Notes: generated by a model not told the origin, from the sequence alone. DNA of 64,000 nt from Actinacidiphila yanglinensis (GCF_900107965.1 NZ_FNVU01000018.1:1-64000); one strand, 5' to 3'. Shown: positions 1 to 8,671, counted from the first letter of the stretch. Numbers and translations are program-made.

Positions 1-729
1 CGCCTGCACCGCGAGACCCAGCGCATCGCCGAGCGGCTCCAGCGCTCCCTGCTCCCGTCGCTGCCCGACATCGCGCCGCTCGGGCTCGCGGCGGGGTACG
101 AACCCTCGCAGACGACCGCCGAGGTGGGCGGCGACTGGTACGACTGCTTCGTGCTGCCGCAGGGCGACATCGCGCTCATCATCGGCGACGTCACCGGCCA
201 CGACCTGCAGGCCACCGTGACGATGAGCCAGCTGCGCAACATGCTGCGCGGGATCGCCTGCGACCGGCAGGAGCCGGCCGGCAAGATCCTGGGCCGGCTG
301 GACCGCGCGAACCACACCCTGCACCCGTCGACCACCGCCACCTGCGTGTACGCCCTGCTCAAGGGCGAACCGGGCGGCCCGTGGGTCGTGGAGTGGTCCC
401 GGGCCGGGCACCCTCCCCCGCTGCTCATCGACGCCGACGGCGAGAGCCGCTTCCTCGAGACGGCCGGCGGCCTGCCGCTCGGGGTGAGCACCGACCACCC
501 CCGCGCCGACGAGCGGACCCCGCTGCCCCCGGGATCCACGCTCCTGCTCTACACCGACGGGCTCGTCGAGCGCCGCGGTGAGGTCCTGGACCGCGGCATG
601 ACCCGTCTGCGGCGGGAGGCTGCCTCCCGGGCCGGGGAATCGGTCGCCACCCTCGTCGAGCAGCTCCTGCACGACCTGGGCGCCGACGCGGACGACGACA
701 TCGCGCTGCTGGCGGTCCGAGTGCCCTGA
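1..729 (+). CDS. PP2C/RsbU-type serine phosphatase, 5' end missing
   Basis: The frame is open from base 1, so the gene starts left of the window; 242 C-terminal residues are visible. It carries the SpoIIE/RsbU-type PPM phosphatase motifs with their metal-binding aspartates: GGDWYD (visible residues 43-48), GDVTGHD (about 62-68), YTDGLVE near residue 184 and DDIALLAV at the C-terminus. Such enzymes dephosphorylate serine on STAS-type anti-sigma antagonists in partner-switching cascades that control alternative sigma factors. The first visible residues look like the linker helix that usually joins a GAF or PAS sensor to this domain, so the missing part is probably a sensor. The family call is firm; the partner is unknown. 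A STAS protein lies in the same window at 59.2 kb, but a link is not shown. Confidence 0.9.
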   Translation, partial: RLHRETQRIAERLQRSLLPSLPDIAPLGLAAGYEPSQTTAEVGGDWYDCFVLPQGDIALIIGDVTGHDLQATVTMSQLRNMLRGIACDRQEPAGKILGRLDRANHTLHPSTTATCVYALLKGEPGGPWVVEWSRAGHPPPLLIDADGESRFLETAGGLPLGVSTDHPRADERTPLPPGSTLLLYTDGLVERRGEVLDRGMTRLRREAASRAGESVATLVEQLLHDLGADADDDIALLAVRVP

Positions 730-943
730 ACTCCCTCTCCCGTGCGTGCCTGGAGCCTGCGGGTACCCGCCGCCCTGCGGCACCATGGGCCGGCCCGATG
801 CCGGATCAGCCGTTGACGCCGTTTGCACCCGCCGGGAGGGCGCGGGGCGCCCGGGGTGCCGAGGCGGAAGGGCCTTCCTATGCTGGACAGACGCTTGGCG
901 ATCCTCGGCCTGTTCACGTGGGACGACTCCCCTTGGAGGGGTG

Positions 944-1414
944 ATGGCGGTACGGCACCAGCTGATCGAGCGGTCTCCGCAGCAGGTCTGGACCGTGCTC
1001 GCCGAGCCGGCGCGCTACCCCGAGTGGGTGGTCGGGGTGGCCGGCTCCGCGCCCGGCCGGGGCGACTGGCCGCGGGTCGGTTCGGACCTCAGGTACCGGG
1101 TGGTGCTGGGTCCGTGGAAGGGTGACGGGCGCACCGTCGTCCGCCGCAGCGAGGCACCGCATCTGCTGGAACTGGAGGCGGACAGCGGGGTGCTCGGTAC
1201 CGCCAGGATCGCCGTGGAGGTCCGGCCCTGGGGCGAGCAGGACAGCCTCGTCATCGTCGACGAGCACCCGCTCCGGGGCGCGGCCGGCTCCCTGCACAAC
1301 GTCGCCGTGGACGCGTTCATCCAGATCAGGCACCGCAGCATGCTCAAGCGGCTGGCGAACGTGGTGGAGCGGTCCGCCCCGCGCGGGCCTGCGCCGGGGC
1401 AGCCGCACTCCTGA
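944..1414 (+). CDS. SRPBCC-family (polyketide cyclase/START-like) protein
   Basis: A 156-residue protein with the helix-grip pattern of SRPBCC proteins. It opens with a beta strand followed by the 'SPQQVWTVLAEPARYPEW' signature that begins many polyketide_cyc2 domains, then alternating strands and a long C-terminal helix (IQIRHRSMLKRLANVVERS). The ATG at 944 is preferred over upstream in-frame starts because GGAGG lies at 935-939. The fold binds hydrophobic ligands in a deep pocket; the ligand cannot be read from sequence. It lies 85 bases upstream of an FAD oxidoreductase on the same strand, and such pairs are often co-transcribed, but no functional link is demonstrable. Confidence 0.82.
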   Translation: MAVRHQLIERSPQQVWTVLAEPARYPEWVVGVAGSAPGRGDWPRVGSDLRYRVVLGPWKGDGRTVVRRSEAPHLLELEADSGVLGTARIAVEVRPWGEQDSLVIVDEHPLRGAAGSLHNVAVDAFIQIRHRSMLKRLANVVERSAPRGPAPGQPHS

Positions 1415-1499
1415 TCCGGCCTCGTCCGATCGTTGACGGCCTCGCGGAACCCCTCGCCGGCAGGCGGCACGCGCCGAACGGAGAAGTCAGGAGTCCCTC

Positions 1500-3119
1500 A
1501 TGGCCGACGCCGTGGTGATCGGAGCGGGACCGAACGGCCTGGTCGCCGCGAACGTGCTGGCCGACGCGGGCTGGGACGTCGAGGTCCTGGAGGAGCAGGA
1601 GACACCCGGTGGCGCGGTGCGCAGCGACCGCGGGGTGGACCCCGCGTTCGTCAGCGACGTCTTCAGCGCGTTCTACCCGCTGGCCGCCGCCTCCCCGGTC
1701 CTGAACGCCCTACGGCTGGAGGACGAGGGTCTGCGCTGGAGCCACGCGCCCAGCGTGCTCGCCCACCCACTGCCGGACGGCCGCTGCGCCGTCCTGGACC
1801 GCGACCTGGACACCACCGCGGCGAGCCTGGAGGCGTTCGCGCCGGGGGACGGTGACGCCTGGCGGGAGCTTCACGGCCTCTGGGATCAGGTCGGCGACGA
1901 TCTGCTCGGGTGCCTGTTCACGCCGTTCCCGCCGGTCCGCTCCGGTCTGCGGCTGCTCGCCGACGTCCGGGCGGCCGGCGGGCTGCGGCTGGCCCGCACC
2001 ATGCTGCTTCCGGCCCGCCGGCTCGGCGAGGAGCGCTTCGACGGGGAGGGCGGCCGGCTGTTGCTGGCCGGCAACGCGCTGCACGCCGACCTGTCCCCCG
2101 AATCCGCGATCAGCGGCGGGTTCGGCTGGCTGATGGCCATGCTGGCCCAGACCTACGGCTTCCCCGTACCGGTCGGCGGTGCCTCCGCCCTCACCGCGGC
2201 ACTGGTCAGCCGCCTGGAGCGGAAGGGCGGCAGCGTGCGGTGCGGCGAACGCGTCACGGAGGTCGTCGTACGCGGCGGCCGCGCGCTGGGGGTGCGCACC
2301 GCGAGCGGTGACGCCGTCCGGGCCCGCCGCGCCGTCCTCGCGGACGTGTCCGCCCCTGCGCTGTTCACCCGACTGGTCGCCGCCGAGCACCTTCCGGCAC
2401 AGCTGCTCGAAGACCTGCGGCGGGGATTCCAGTGGGACTTCTCCACGATCAAGGTGGACTGGGCGCTCGACGGCCCGGTTCCCTGGACCGCCGGGCAGGC
2501 CGCCGCCGCGGGCACCGTGCATCTCGCCGACAGCGTGGACGACCTGACCCGCTTCGCCGCGCAGATCGCCACCCGGCATGTCCCCGACCGGCCGTTCGCC
2601 CTGCTCGGGCAGATGACCACCGCCGACCCCACCCGTTCCCCCGAGGGCACCGAATCCGCCTGGGCCTACACCCATGTCCCGCAGCGGGTCGGCGCGGACG
2701 CCGGCGACGACGCCATCACCGGCATCTGGGACCGCCGAGAGCAGGAAGCCATGGCCGACCGCGTCGAAGCCCGCGTCGAGCAGTACGCCCCCGGTTTCCG
2801 CGACCGGATCCGCGACCGCCGCATCCTCGCCCCGACCACGCTCCAGCGCATGGACGCCAATCTCGACGGCGGCGCGATCAACGGCGGCACCACTGCCCTC
2901 CACCAGCAGCTCTTCTTCCGTCCCACCCCCGGCAGCGGCCGCCCCGACACCCCGGTCCGGGGCCTGTACCTCGCCTCGTCGTCCGCCCACCCGGGCGGCG
3001 GCGTCCACGGCGCCCCGGGCGCCAACGCCGCCCGCGCCGCCCTGCACAGCGCCACCACCCGCAGGATCGGCAGGGCCACCCAACGCGCCCTGAGCCGCCG
3101 CCCGGCCACCAGGACGTGA
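1500..3119 (+). CDS. FAD-dependent phytoene-desaturase-like oxidoreductase
   Basis: A 539-residue flavoprotein. Residues 5-20 form the N-terminal Rossmann motif (VIGAGPNGLVAANVL) for the FAD ADP moiety, followed by the GG of the CrtI/amine-oxidase family. Near the C-terminus the segment GLYLASSSAHPGGGV, with GAPGANAA behind it, matches the second FAD-contacting block of the CrtI-like/carotenoid-isomerase group. The ATG at 1500 has AGGAG at 1489-1493. No carotenoid genes (phytoene or GGPP synthase, cyclase) are nearby, so a role in carotenoid synthesis is not supported. Many actinomycete members are uncharacterised NAD(P)/FAD-dependent oxidoreductases. The neighbouring SRPBCC gene may share its transcript. 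Confidence 0.85.
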   Translation: MADAVVIGAGPNGLVAANVLADAGWDVEVLEEQETPGGAVRSDRGVDPAFVSDVFSAFYPLAAASPVLNALRLEDEGLRWSHAPSVLAHPLPDGRCAVLDRDLDTTAASLEAFAPGDGDAWRELHGLWDQVGDDLLGCLFTPFPPVRSGLRLLADVRAAGGLRLARTMLLPARRLGEERFDGEGGRLLLAGNALHADLSPESAISGGFGWLMAMLAQTYGFPVPVGGASALTAALVSRLERKGGSVRCGERVTEVVVRGGRALGVRTASGDAVRARRAVLADVSAPALFTRLVAAEHLPAQLLEDLRRGFQWDFSTIKVDWALDGPVPWTAGQAAAAGTVHLADSVDDLTRFAAQIATRHVPDRPFALLGQMTTADPTRSPEGTESAWAYTHVPQRVGADAGDDAITGIWDRREQEAMADRVEARVEQYAPGFRDRIRDRRILAPTTLQRMDANLDGGAINGGTTALHQQLFFRPTPGSGRPDTPVRGLYLASSSAHPGGGVHGAPGANAARAALHSATTRRIGRATQRALSRRPATRT

Positions 3120-3392
3120 GCGCACCGGGCGACGTGGCATGCGCTGCCCACCGAGGCCGAGTACCGCACCGCGCCGGCCGTGTCCCGCGCGACTTCCACG
3201 TTTATGCGGCCCGGGAGGGGTAGCCGGTGAGCGATCACGGGCCGTTTCCGTACGGCCCCCTGTGCCGCGAATGCGGACGACCGGGACAGGTCGGAGCAAG
3301 GCCCCTCCCGGTCGCGGCAACACCGCCGGGCGGCAGCACTCCCCGGTCCAGTCACGGCGGCTGGCCCTCGACGCGCCAAGGAGTCCGTCGTT

Positions 3393-4784
3393 GTGATGCT
3401 GACCGATCGCTACCGGCTCGACACGATGCTCGGACGCGGTGGAATGGGCGAGGTGTGGCGCGCCTGGGATCTCCGGCTGCACCGGCCGGTGGCCGTCAAG
3501 GTACTGGCCGGATCCTCCCCGGCCGCCGAGGACGCGGTCGCCCGCCTCCGGCACGAGGCGCGCACCGCCGCCCGGCTCAGCGACCCGCATGCGGTGAGCG
3601 TGTACGACGTCGGCACGGCGGACGGGTGCTGCTTCCTGGTGATGGAGCTGGTCCCGGGCCGCAGCCTGGCCCAGGAACTGCGCGAGGAGGGGCCGTTGGC
3701 GCCTGCCCGGGTTGCCGAGGTCGCCGCGCAGACCGGCGCGGGGCTGGCCGCGGCCCATCAGCGCGGAGTGGTCCACCGGGACATCAAGCCGTCCAACCTG
3801 CTGGTGGACGAGGACGGTTCGGTGAAGATCGCGGACTTCGGCATCGCCCGGGGCGGCGGCGACGAGACCACCGCGGCGGCCACCCGACCCGGCACTGTCC
3901 TCGGGACGAGCCTCTACCTGTCCCCGGAGGCGGCCATGGGCTGGAGTGCCGGCAGCCCCGCCGACATCTACGGCCTCGGCTGCTCGCTGTACGAACTCCT
4001 CACCGGCCGCCCCCCGTTCACCGGCGAGCACCCCGTCGCCGTGCTGCGCCAGCACGTCGAGGAGGACCCCGTACCGCCACGGCGGCTGCGCCCGCAGACC
4101 CCGCCGGAGATGGACGCCTACCTGCTGAGGATGCTCGCCAAGCAGCCCGAACTACGCCCCACCGCACAGGACGTGGCCGACTGGTTCACCAACGGCGCCT
4201 GGCAGGAGGAGATACCGGCCGCCACGCTGGGCCTCCCCGCCGCCGCGCCCCCGGTCCACCCCGCCTCGGCGCATCCCGGGACCGGCGAGCCGGCGCCGTC
4301 CCCAGGGGCACCCAAGCGAACTCCCGTCCGCCGCAAGGCGTCCGCCGCCGGCGCGGTCACGGCGGTCGCTGCGATCGCCGCCGCCGCGTTCGCGTTCGCC
4401 TCCCCCCTCTCCGACGACCACGCCCCTCCCCGGCCCTCGCAGACGTTGCCGAGCCAGGACGCCGGCTCCGCGCCGCCCTCCGCTGCCGCCTCGGCTCCTG
4501 CCGCCGGTGCCGCAGCCCCCGGCCGGCCGCGGGCGCCGGGCGCGGCCGCAGCAAAGCGACACACCACGCCCGGTACGCCGGCCTCCGCCGGTGCGACGTC
4601 GCCGGTGCACGGCCACCGGTCCGCTCCCGCGTCGGCCGCGCCGACCTCGGCGCCCCACAGCACCGCGCCCCGGACCACGCCGACACACGGCGCCACGGGT
4701 CCGACGGCGGACCCGACACCGACGAAGCCCACCCCCACCTCGACGGCCACCACCCCACCCGCCGACGGCGATCAAGGCGCGTAG
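3393..4784 (+). CDS. Membrane-anchored Ser/Thr protein kinase (PknB-like, no PASTA)
   Basis: A 463-residue Hanks-type kinase. The glycine loop is GRGGMGEVW (14-22), the ATP lysine K36, the catalytic loop HRDIKPSNLL with D130, the magnesium motif DFGIA, and the activation segment ends in SPEA instead of the usual APE. The kinase domain fills about residues 7-265. One hydrophobic stretch near 311-328 can span the membrane, followed by about 130 residues rich in Ala, Pro, Thr and Ser with no recognisable PASTA, NHL or lipoprotein domain, so the sensing part is disordered or unknown. A GTG start at 3393 is chosen because AAGGAG (3378-3383) lies nine bases upstream; the ATG at 3396 is possible. 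The gene stands alone, facing a convergent hydrolase gene. Confidence 0.93.
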   Translation: MMLTDRYRLDTMLGRGGMGEVWRAWDLRLHRPVAVKVLAGSSPAAEDAVARLRHEARTAARLSDPHAVSVYDVGTADGCCFLVMELVPGRSLAQELREEGPLAPARVAEVAAQTGAGLAAAHQRGVVHRDIKPSNLLVDEDGSVKIADFGIARGGGDETTAAATRPGTVLGTSLYLSPEAAMGWSAGSPADIYGLGCSLYELLTGRPPFTGEHPVAVLRQHVEEDPVPPRRLRPQTPPEMDAYLLRMLAKQPELRPTAQDVADWFTNGAWQEEIPAATLGLPAAAPPVHPASAHPGTGEPAPSPGAPKRTPVRRKASAAGAVTAVAAIAAAAFAFASPLSDDHAPPRPSQTLPSQDAGSAPPSAAASAPAAGAAAPGRPRAPGAAAAKRHTTPGTPASAGATSPVHGHRSAPASAAPTSAPHSTAPRTTPTHGATGPTADPTPTKPTPTSTATTPPADGDQGA

Positions 4785-4824
4785 CGCCCGTTGCCGTGCG
4801 GCACCGGCGGCGTGTCGCCCGCGC

Positions 4825-4853
4825 GGGCCGGGGAGAGGTCAGTCCCCCGGCCC
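4825..4853. terminator. Candidate bidirectional terminator
   Basis: GGGCCGGGG (4825-4833) pairs with CCCCGGCCC (4845-4853) around an 11-base loop, between the convergent kinase and hydrolase genes. It has no U tract, as is usual for actinomycete terminators. Confidence 0.55.
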
Positions 4854-4869
4854 GGCTGACGGCGGTACG

Positions 4870-5694
4870 TCAGTTGGTGCCGCGGTCCGCCTGCTCGACC
4901 AGGTTCTTGACCGCCGTGGGGTGGCCGACCATGACGGCGTGCGAGGAGTTGATCTCGACGGTGTGCGATCCGGCGCGCTCGGCCATCCAGCGCTCGAGGT
5001 CCGGGCTGATCGCCTGATCCTGCTTGGCGACCAGGTACCAGGAGGGAATGGTCCGCCACGCGGCCGCCGTGGCGGGCTGGTTGAGGGCCGCCAGGTCGAT
5101 GGGCTCCTGCGCGTCCGCCATGTCGGTGGCCTCGGCCGGATCGACGTCCGCGGCGAAGACCTGGCGAAACTTGGCCCGGTCGATGTAGACGTCGGTGCCC
5201 TGGGTGCCGTCCGGCTTGGTGAAGTTCACCTCCTGCAAGGGCAGGGCGGCCGCGGGATGGTCGACCTTGTGAGCGGTCAGATCGGCCAGCGACTCACCGA
5301 CGTCGGGTACCGAGGCCGCCACGTAGACCAGCGCCTTGACGTTCGGGTCGCCCGCGGCCGCGTTGGTGATGACCTCCCCTCCGTACGAGTGGCCGACCAG
5401 GATGATCGGCCCCTTGATGCTGTCGAGGAAGTCCCGGACGTAGGCGGAGTCACTGGGGAGGCCGCGCAACGGGTTGTTCGCGGCACGGACCGGATAGCCG
5501 TCCTTGCGCAACCCGTCCATCGCCCCGTACCACCCGGAGGAGTCGGCGAACGCCCCGTGCACGAAGACGACGGTCGGTTTGGGCTCGGGCGACGAGTGCT
5601 TCCCGGCGGCATCGGCGGTCGGGACGCAGACGGCTGCTACGGCCGCGAGGGCGGCGGCAACGAGCGCGGATCGACGGATAGCGGGACGGGTCAC
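4870..5694 (-). CDS. Secreted alpha/beta hydrolase
   Basis: A 274-residue protein from the GTG at 5694. It begins with a Sec signal peptide (RPAIRRS, a hydrophobic Ala/Val core, cleavage near ADAAGK). The mature part has the oxyanion strand VVFVHGAF, the nucleophile elbow GHSYGG and a late catalytic-His region SSHAVMVGHP, so the Ser-Asp-His triad appears intact. It resembles the small EstC/pimeloyl-ester-esterase group; the substrate is unknown. The start is placed at the GTG because GAGG lies six bases upstream and it gives a proper signal peptide; further upstream the frame runs into the promoter. Two operator-like sequences precede it (5719-5784), one identical to a sequence in front of the lipoprotein gene at 8547, which suggests shared control. 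Confidence 0.87.
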   Translation of the reverse strand: MTRPAIRRSALVAAALAAVAAVCVPTADAAGKHSSPEPKPTVVFVHGAFADSSGWYGAMDGLRKDGYPVRAANNPLRGLPSDSAYVRDFLDSIKGPIILVGHSYGGEVITNAAAGDPNVKALVYVAASVPDVGESLADLTAHKVDHPAAALPLQEVNFTKPDGTQGTDVYIDRAKFRQVFAADVDPAEATDMADAQEPIDLAALNQPATAAAWRTIPSWYLVAKQDQAISPDLERWMAERAGSHTVEINSSHAVMVGHPTAVKNLVEQADRGTN

Positions 5695-5718
5695 GGTAAC
5701 CTCATCTTGAAATCGGGG

Positions 5719-5784
5719 AGAACGATCGTTCTTTCCCTCGCAGTCTGACACGACCTCACCCAAGAATGCAAGACCGAACGTTCT
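5719..5784 (-). promoter_or_regulatory. Operator pair upstream of the secreted hydrolase
   Basis: A perfect 14-bp palindrome AGAACGATCGTTCT occupies 5719-5732, and AGACCGAACGTTCT occupies 5771-5784. Read toward the hydrolase gene, the upstream site is AGAACGTTCGGTCT followed at once by TTG, a layout also seen at 8642-8655. GAACG/CGTTC half-sites are typical of TetR-like dimers; that assignment is inference. Confidence 0.6.
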
Positions 5785-5851
5785 CTCCCGCCTGGGGGAC
5801 TCGTCGCATCTCCGAACGCCCGTCATGGGGGTCGCCATAGACTGATGCGCC

Positions 5852-6841
5852 ATGCGAAGCCTGGCCTGTCTGCCGAAGGCGCATCTTCATCTCCATCTCG
5901 AAGGCGCGATGCGCCCCGCCACGCTTGCGGAACTCACGGGCGAGCACGGCGAACAACCGCCGGACTCAGGCGGCTTCACGTCGTTCGAGGACTTCATGTC
6001 CATGTATCGCGTTGCCGCCCGGCTGGTACGCAACGGCCCGCGGGAGAACCTTCTGCGGCTGGTGCGCGGAGTCGTCGAGGACGCCGCCGCAGACGGAGCG
6101 GTATGGATCGAGCCGCAGGTGAACCCCCTGACCTACGAGGATGATCCGGGTGCCGCGCTCGACCTGCTGGACACGGTGATCGACGAGGGTCGCCACGCTG
6201 CCGCACGGCTGGGTATCGGTTTCGGCGTCCTGCTGTACGCCCGGCGTAACGCGGATCCGTCGGAAGCAGCCCGGACCGCCCGTCTCGCGTCCCAGCGGGC
6301 CGGCAACGGAGTGGTCTCCTTCGGCCTGACCGGAGACGAGGCCCAATATGCCCCCGAGCCGTTTGCCCACGCATTCACCATCGCCCGTGATGCCGGGCTG
6401 ATCCCCGCCCGGCACGCAGGGGAACTCGCCGGGCCGGCAAGCGTGCGCGCCGCATTTGACGTGCTCGGCGCGCGACGGATCGCTCACGGCGTGCGGGCGA
6501 TTGAGGACCTGGCCCTGGTCGTCCGCCTGGCTGCGGAAGGCGTGGTCCTCGACGTCTGCCCCACCTCCAACGCAGCCCTCGGCGTCGTGAAATCCCTGTC
6601 CGTCCACCCCCTCCCTCTTCTGCTGCAAGGTGGCATCCGGTGCACCCTCAACGCCGACGACCCCCTCCCGTTCGGCCCCGGCCTGCTGGACGAGTACGAA
6701 ACGGCCCGCACCACCTTCGCCCTCACCGACCCTCAACTCGCCGCGATAGCCCTCACCTCGGTCGAATCCTCCGGCGCCCCACGCGCCACAGTGGAGGACT
6801 CGGTCACGCGCATCGCCGACTGGCTGAACTCCCCCGACTGA
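5852..6841 (+). CDS. Adenosine deaminase family protein
   Basis: A 329-residue metal-dependent deaminase, close to the usual family length. It has the N-terminal zinc motif HLHLHLEG (about residues 11-18), the catalytic segment RHAGE (canonical HAGE), RIAHG with the third zinc histidine, and the C-terminal NADDP containing the DD pair. These residues support conversion of adenosine or deoxyadenosine to inosine, though actinomycete genomes hold several paralogues and some act on other aminopurines or on futalosine-type substrates. It is transcribed away from the hydrolase gene, with 157 bases between. No clear Shine-Dalgarno precedes the ATG at 5852, so the start is the least certain part. Confidence 0.88.
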   Translation: MRSLACLPKAHLHLHLEGAMRPATLAELTGEHGEQPPDSGGFTSFEDFMSMYRVAARLVRNGPRENLLRLVRGVVEDAAADGAVWIEPQVNPLTYEDDPGAALDLLDTVIDEGRHAAARLGIGFGVLLYARRNADPSEAARTARLASQRAGNGVVSFGLTGDEAQYAPEPFAHAFTIARDAGLIPARHAGELAGPASVRAAFDVLGARRIAHGVRAIEDLALVVRLAAEGVVLDVCPTSNAALGVVKSLSVHPLPLLLQGGIRCTLNADDPLPFGPGLLDEYETARTTFALTDPQLAAIALTSVESSGAPRATVEDSVTRIADWLNSPD

Positions 6842-6920
6842 GAACCGGTACCAAAATGAGGTGGAAGTCGCCCTCCGATCAGGCGAGGATCTGTCTCTCA
6901 TCGCAGACGGAAGGGCAGCT

Positions 6921-7349
6921 ATGGGCGACGGTCCCCCGAGGGAGCTGATCTCCCTCGCTGATGACGAGGGGAACAGCGTCACGGTCAACGTTCTGGGACG
7001 TGATCCCAGGTGGACCGCCGGACTCGACGCCGAGATCGTCGTCAAGACGCCCTTCGTGTCAGGCCGTATCGACCTGGCGTTGTACGTTTCGAGGCTGGAG
7101 AGCTGGGCCGACGCGCTGGACCGGCTCGACGCCGGCGAAGACATCGCCTGGATGGAGATGAGCAGCGGGCCGTCTATCTTTGTCCAGCTCACCGGCGAGC
7201 GTGACTGTCCGGAGGTGGTCGTGGAGGACGAGGGCGGATCGATGGTCACCGTGCGGGTCCCGCTCGTCCCACCGGACGACTGGATTGCGGACCACCGCCA
7301 GCGTCTGCACCAGGTGATGAGCTACTGGGTCCCGATGCTGTCAGGGTAG
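6921..7349 (+). CDS. DUF5959-like hypothetical protein
   Basis: A 142-residue acidic protein. The pattern 'ELISLADDEGNSVTVNVLGR', then a strand-rich body and a C-terminal WIADHRQRL helix, resembles the actinobacterial DUF5959 family, which has no known function. An in-frame GTG at 6861 would add 20 residues, but the ATG at 6921 has GGAAGGG about seven bases upstream and starts at the conserved region. The reading frame is intact, and its last bases overlap the 3' end of a transposase remnant on the other strand (7341 onward). That suggests insertion occurred just at the end of this gene. Confidence 0.7.
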   Translation: MGDGPPRELISLADDEGNSVTVNVLGRDPRWTAGLDAEIVVKTPFVSGRIDLALYVSRLESWADALDRLDAGEDIAWMEMSSGPSIFVQLTGERDCPEVVVEDEGGSMVTVRVPLVPPDDWIADHRQRLHQVMSYWVPMLSG

Positions 7350-7665
7350 GGAAACGAGCCGCCGCCAGCAGATGAGCGCACAGCCGAGGGTGAGGAAGGA
7401 AGGCTTCGTGGATGTCGTCGCGGATCTCCCAGCGGATCCGCGGTCGGCGGAATCAGTGCAGATGAGCGAACGCACGCTCCACGACCCAGCGTTGAGTACC
7501 GAGCCCGGAGCCGTGCTCGGCGCCGCGCCGGACGATCACCGGCTTCACACCGAGGGCCCGGACGAGGCGCCGGTACTTGTCGTGGTCGTAGCCGCGGTCG
7601 CCGAGCACGATGCTCGGACCACGCCTGGGGCGGCCGCGCTTGCCGCGTACCGGCGGCACCGCTTC
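7341..7665 (-). pseudogene. IS5-family transposase, C-terminal remnant
   Basis: On the minus strand the reading PPVRGKRGRPRR, then LGDRGYDHDKYRRLVRALG, RRGAEHGSGLG and WVVERAFAHLH matches the C-terminal DDE region of IS5-type transposases, including the final catalytic Glu (VER). It is broken: LH is followed by TGA where the family has Trp (LHWFRR), and four extra bases (TTCC) in the segment for EAFLTLGCALICWRRL shift the frame; the shifted frame ends at the TGA at 7343-7341. The N-terminal two thirds are absent, and no inverted repeats or target duplication can be recognised. It is a dead fragment. Confidence 0.8.
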
Positions 7666-7961
7666 GAGCCGCGGAGCAGGAGATCGACGCCGAACTCGCG
7701 ACATCGTCGGCGGTTCTGACCGGACGCTGGGGTGAACCCGAGTCCGTCGACCTGGCGCCGTATCCCGGGTTCGACCACGACGACCCCGACGTTGTGGCCC
7801 CCGAGCCGTCGGGATTCCTGTGCGGAGTCGCCGGCGACATGCGAGTGCGGCACCCGCGGTCCTCGGGCCGGTGGGTCGCATTGGCCATCGGTCAGGCCGA
7901 TCCCGAGTGGCCCTTCCAGCTGATCACCGCCGTCGGAGAGGCCATCTCCCTCCCGACATGA
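7665..7961 (+). pseudogene. C-terminal fragment of an unknown protein, 5' end lost at the IS remnant
   Basis: An open frame of about 98 codons ends at the TGA at 7959-7961 and has no possible start codon before an internal ATG. It reads AEQEIDAELATSSAVLTGRW near its start, then LAPYPGFDHDDPD, GFLCGVAGDMRVRHP, and RWVALAIGQADPEWPFQLIT near its end. Codon third positions are strongly G/C, as in real genes here, and the composition is protein-like. It begins exactly where the transposase similarity on the other strand ends. The simplest reading is the 3' part of a gene cut by insertion and deletion. I do not recognise the family. Confidence 0.6.
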
Positions 7962-8004
7962 CGTCCGCACGACGGCCCACCCGCCCGCCGGAATGAGGCC
8001 ACGA

Positions 8005-8547
8005 CTATTGCGGCTTGGTGCCGTTCATGATGTTGGCGATCGGGCCGATGAGGAAATGCGTGCCGCCGGCGCCCTGCCCCTTGATCTGGTTGGGGGCGGC
8101 GTCGCCCTTGTAGTAGTAGAGCGGGTGGCCCCCGTAGGTGACCTGCTTCGTGCCGTCGGTCCGGGTGATGCTGCCCAGATCGCTCGGGACGGTGTACTTG
8201 CCGGTCACGGTGACCGTTTCCGTCGTGGTGAGCGGCGGCCACTCCTTGGCGCACGCGTCGTAGCAGTCGGACGTCGTTCCCTTGTCCTTGGTGTACGAGT
8301 AGAGCGTTCGCCCGGCCGGGTCGGTGAGCCAGATGCCGGCGCTGCCCTTCGCGGTCTTCAGGACCAGCGTCGCGCCTGAGGCGGTCGAACTCGGCGCTGC
8401 CGCCGGGGCCTTCGTCGAAGCCGAGGATTTCGTCGAATCGGCGGTCGACGGGGTGTCGGACGAGCTACTGCATGCCGCCACGAGCGTTGCCGTGGCGGCG
8501 AGGGAGATACCGAAGCCCAGCGCGCGCAGTGAAGTCCTTCGGAGCAT
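8005..8547 (-). CDS. COG4315-family secreted-repeat lipoprotein
   Basis: A 180-residue lipoprotein. The signal peptide ends in a lipobox (TLVAAC, lipidated Cys26), followed by a Ser/Thr/Ala linker. Two copies of the 'secreted repeat of unknown function' follow: GRTLYSYTKDKGTTSDCYDAC with AKEWPPL, and GHPLYYYKGDAAPNQIKGQG. The function is not established; members occur beside redox genes. The ATG at 8547 is chosen because AAGG lies six bases upstream; the ATG at 8553 would leave no spacing. A near-consensus promoter with an operator-like block lies directly upstream. The molybdopterin oxidoreductase gene ends 125 bases further upstream on the same strand, and both genes carry related operators. 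Confidence 0.85.
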   Translation of the reverse strand: MLRRTSLRALGFGISLAATATLVAACSSSSDTPSTADSTKSSASTKAPAAAPSSTASGATLVLKTAKGSAGIWLTDPAGRTLYSYTKDKGTTSDCYDACAKEWPPLTTTETVTVTGKYTVPSDLGSITRTDGTKQVTYGGHPLYYYKGDAAPNQIKGQGAGGTHFLIGPIANIMNGTKPQ

Positions 8548-8613
8548 GACCATCCTTATTCGCCATGCGGACCGGCTTGCCCGGTCCACGTATGTAGCGT
8601 TCGTTACAGTCGG

Positions 8614-8655
8614 AATCTAATGGAGGTCTGACACGAGGTCAAGACCGAACGTTCT
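8614..8655 (-). promoter_or_regulatory. Promoter and operator of the COG4315 lipoprotein gene
   Basis: Read on the minus strand, TTGACC (8642-8637), 17 bases, then TAGATT (8619-8614) form a good -35/-10 pair. The operator AGAACGTTCGGTCT (8655-8642) abuts the -35 and matches all 14 bases at 5771-5784. A second block, TCGTGTCAGAC, is also shared with the hydrolase promoter. Confidence 0.65.
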
Positions 8656-8671
8656 GTACCAGCAGGGCCGG

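Noticed and set aside
1500..3119. Carotenoid biosynthesis gene
   Set aside because: CrtI-like fold only; no phytoene synthase, cyclase or GGPP synthase nearby.
3227..3392. Short plus frame with a CxxC pair (CRECGRPG) before the kinase
   Set aside because: It runs on into the kinase in another frame as Arg/Pro-rich noise; no stop near a plausible end and no start signal.
1710..4055. Very long minus-strand open frame (about 780 codons) opposite the FAD oxidoreductase and kinase
   Set aside because: Composition is Ala/Gly/Arg-rich with no domain; long antisense frames are expected in 72% GC DNA.
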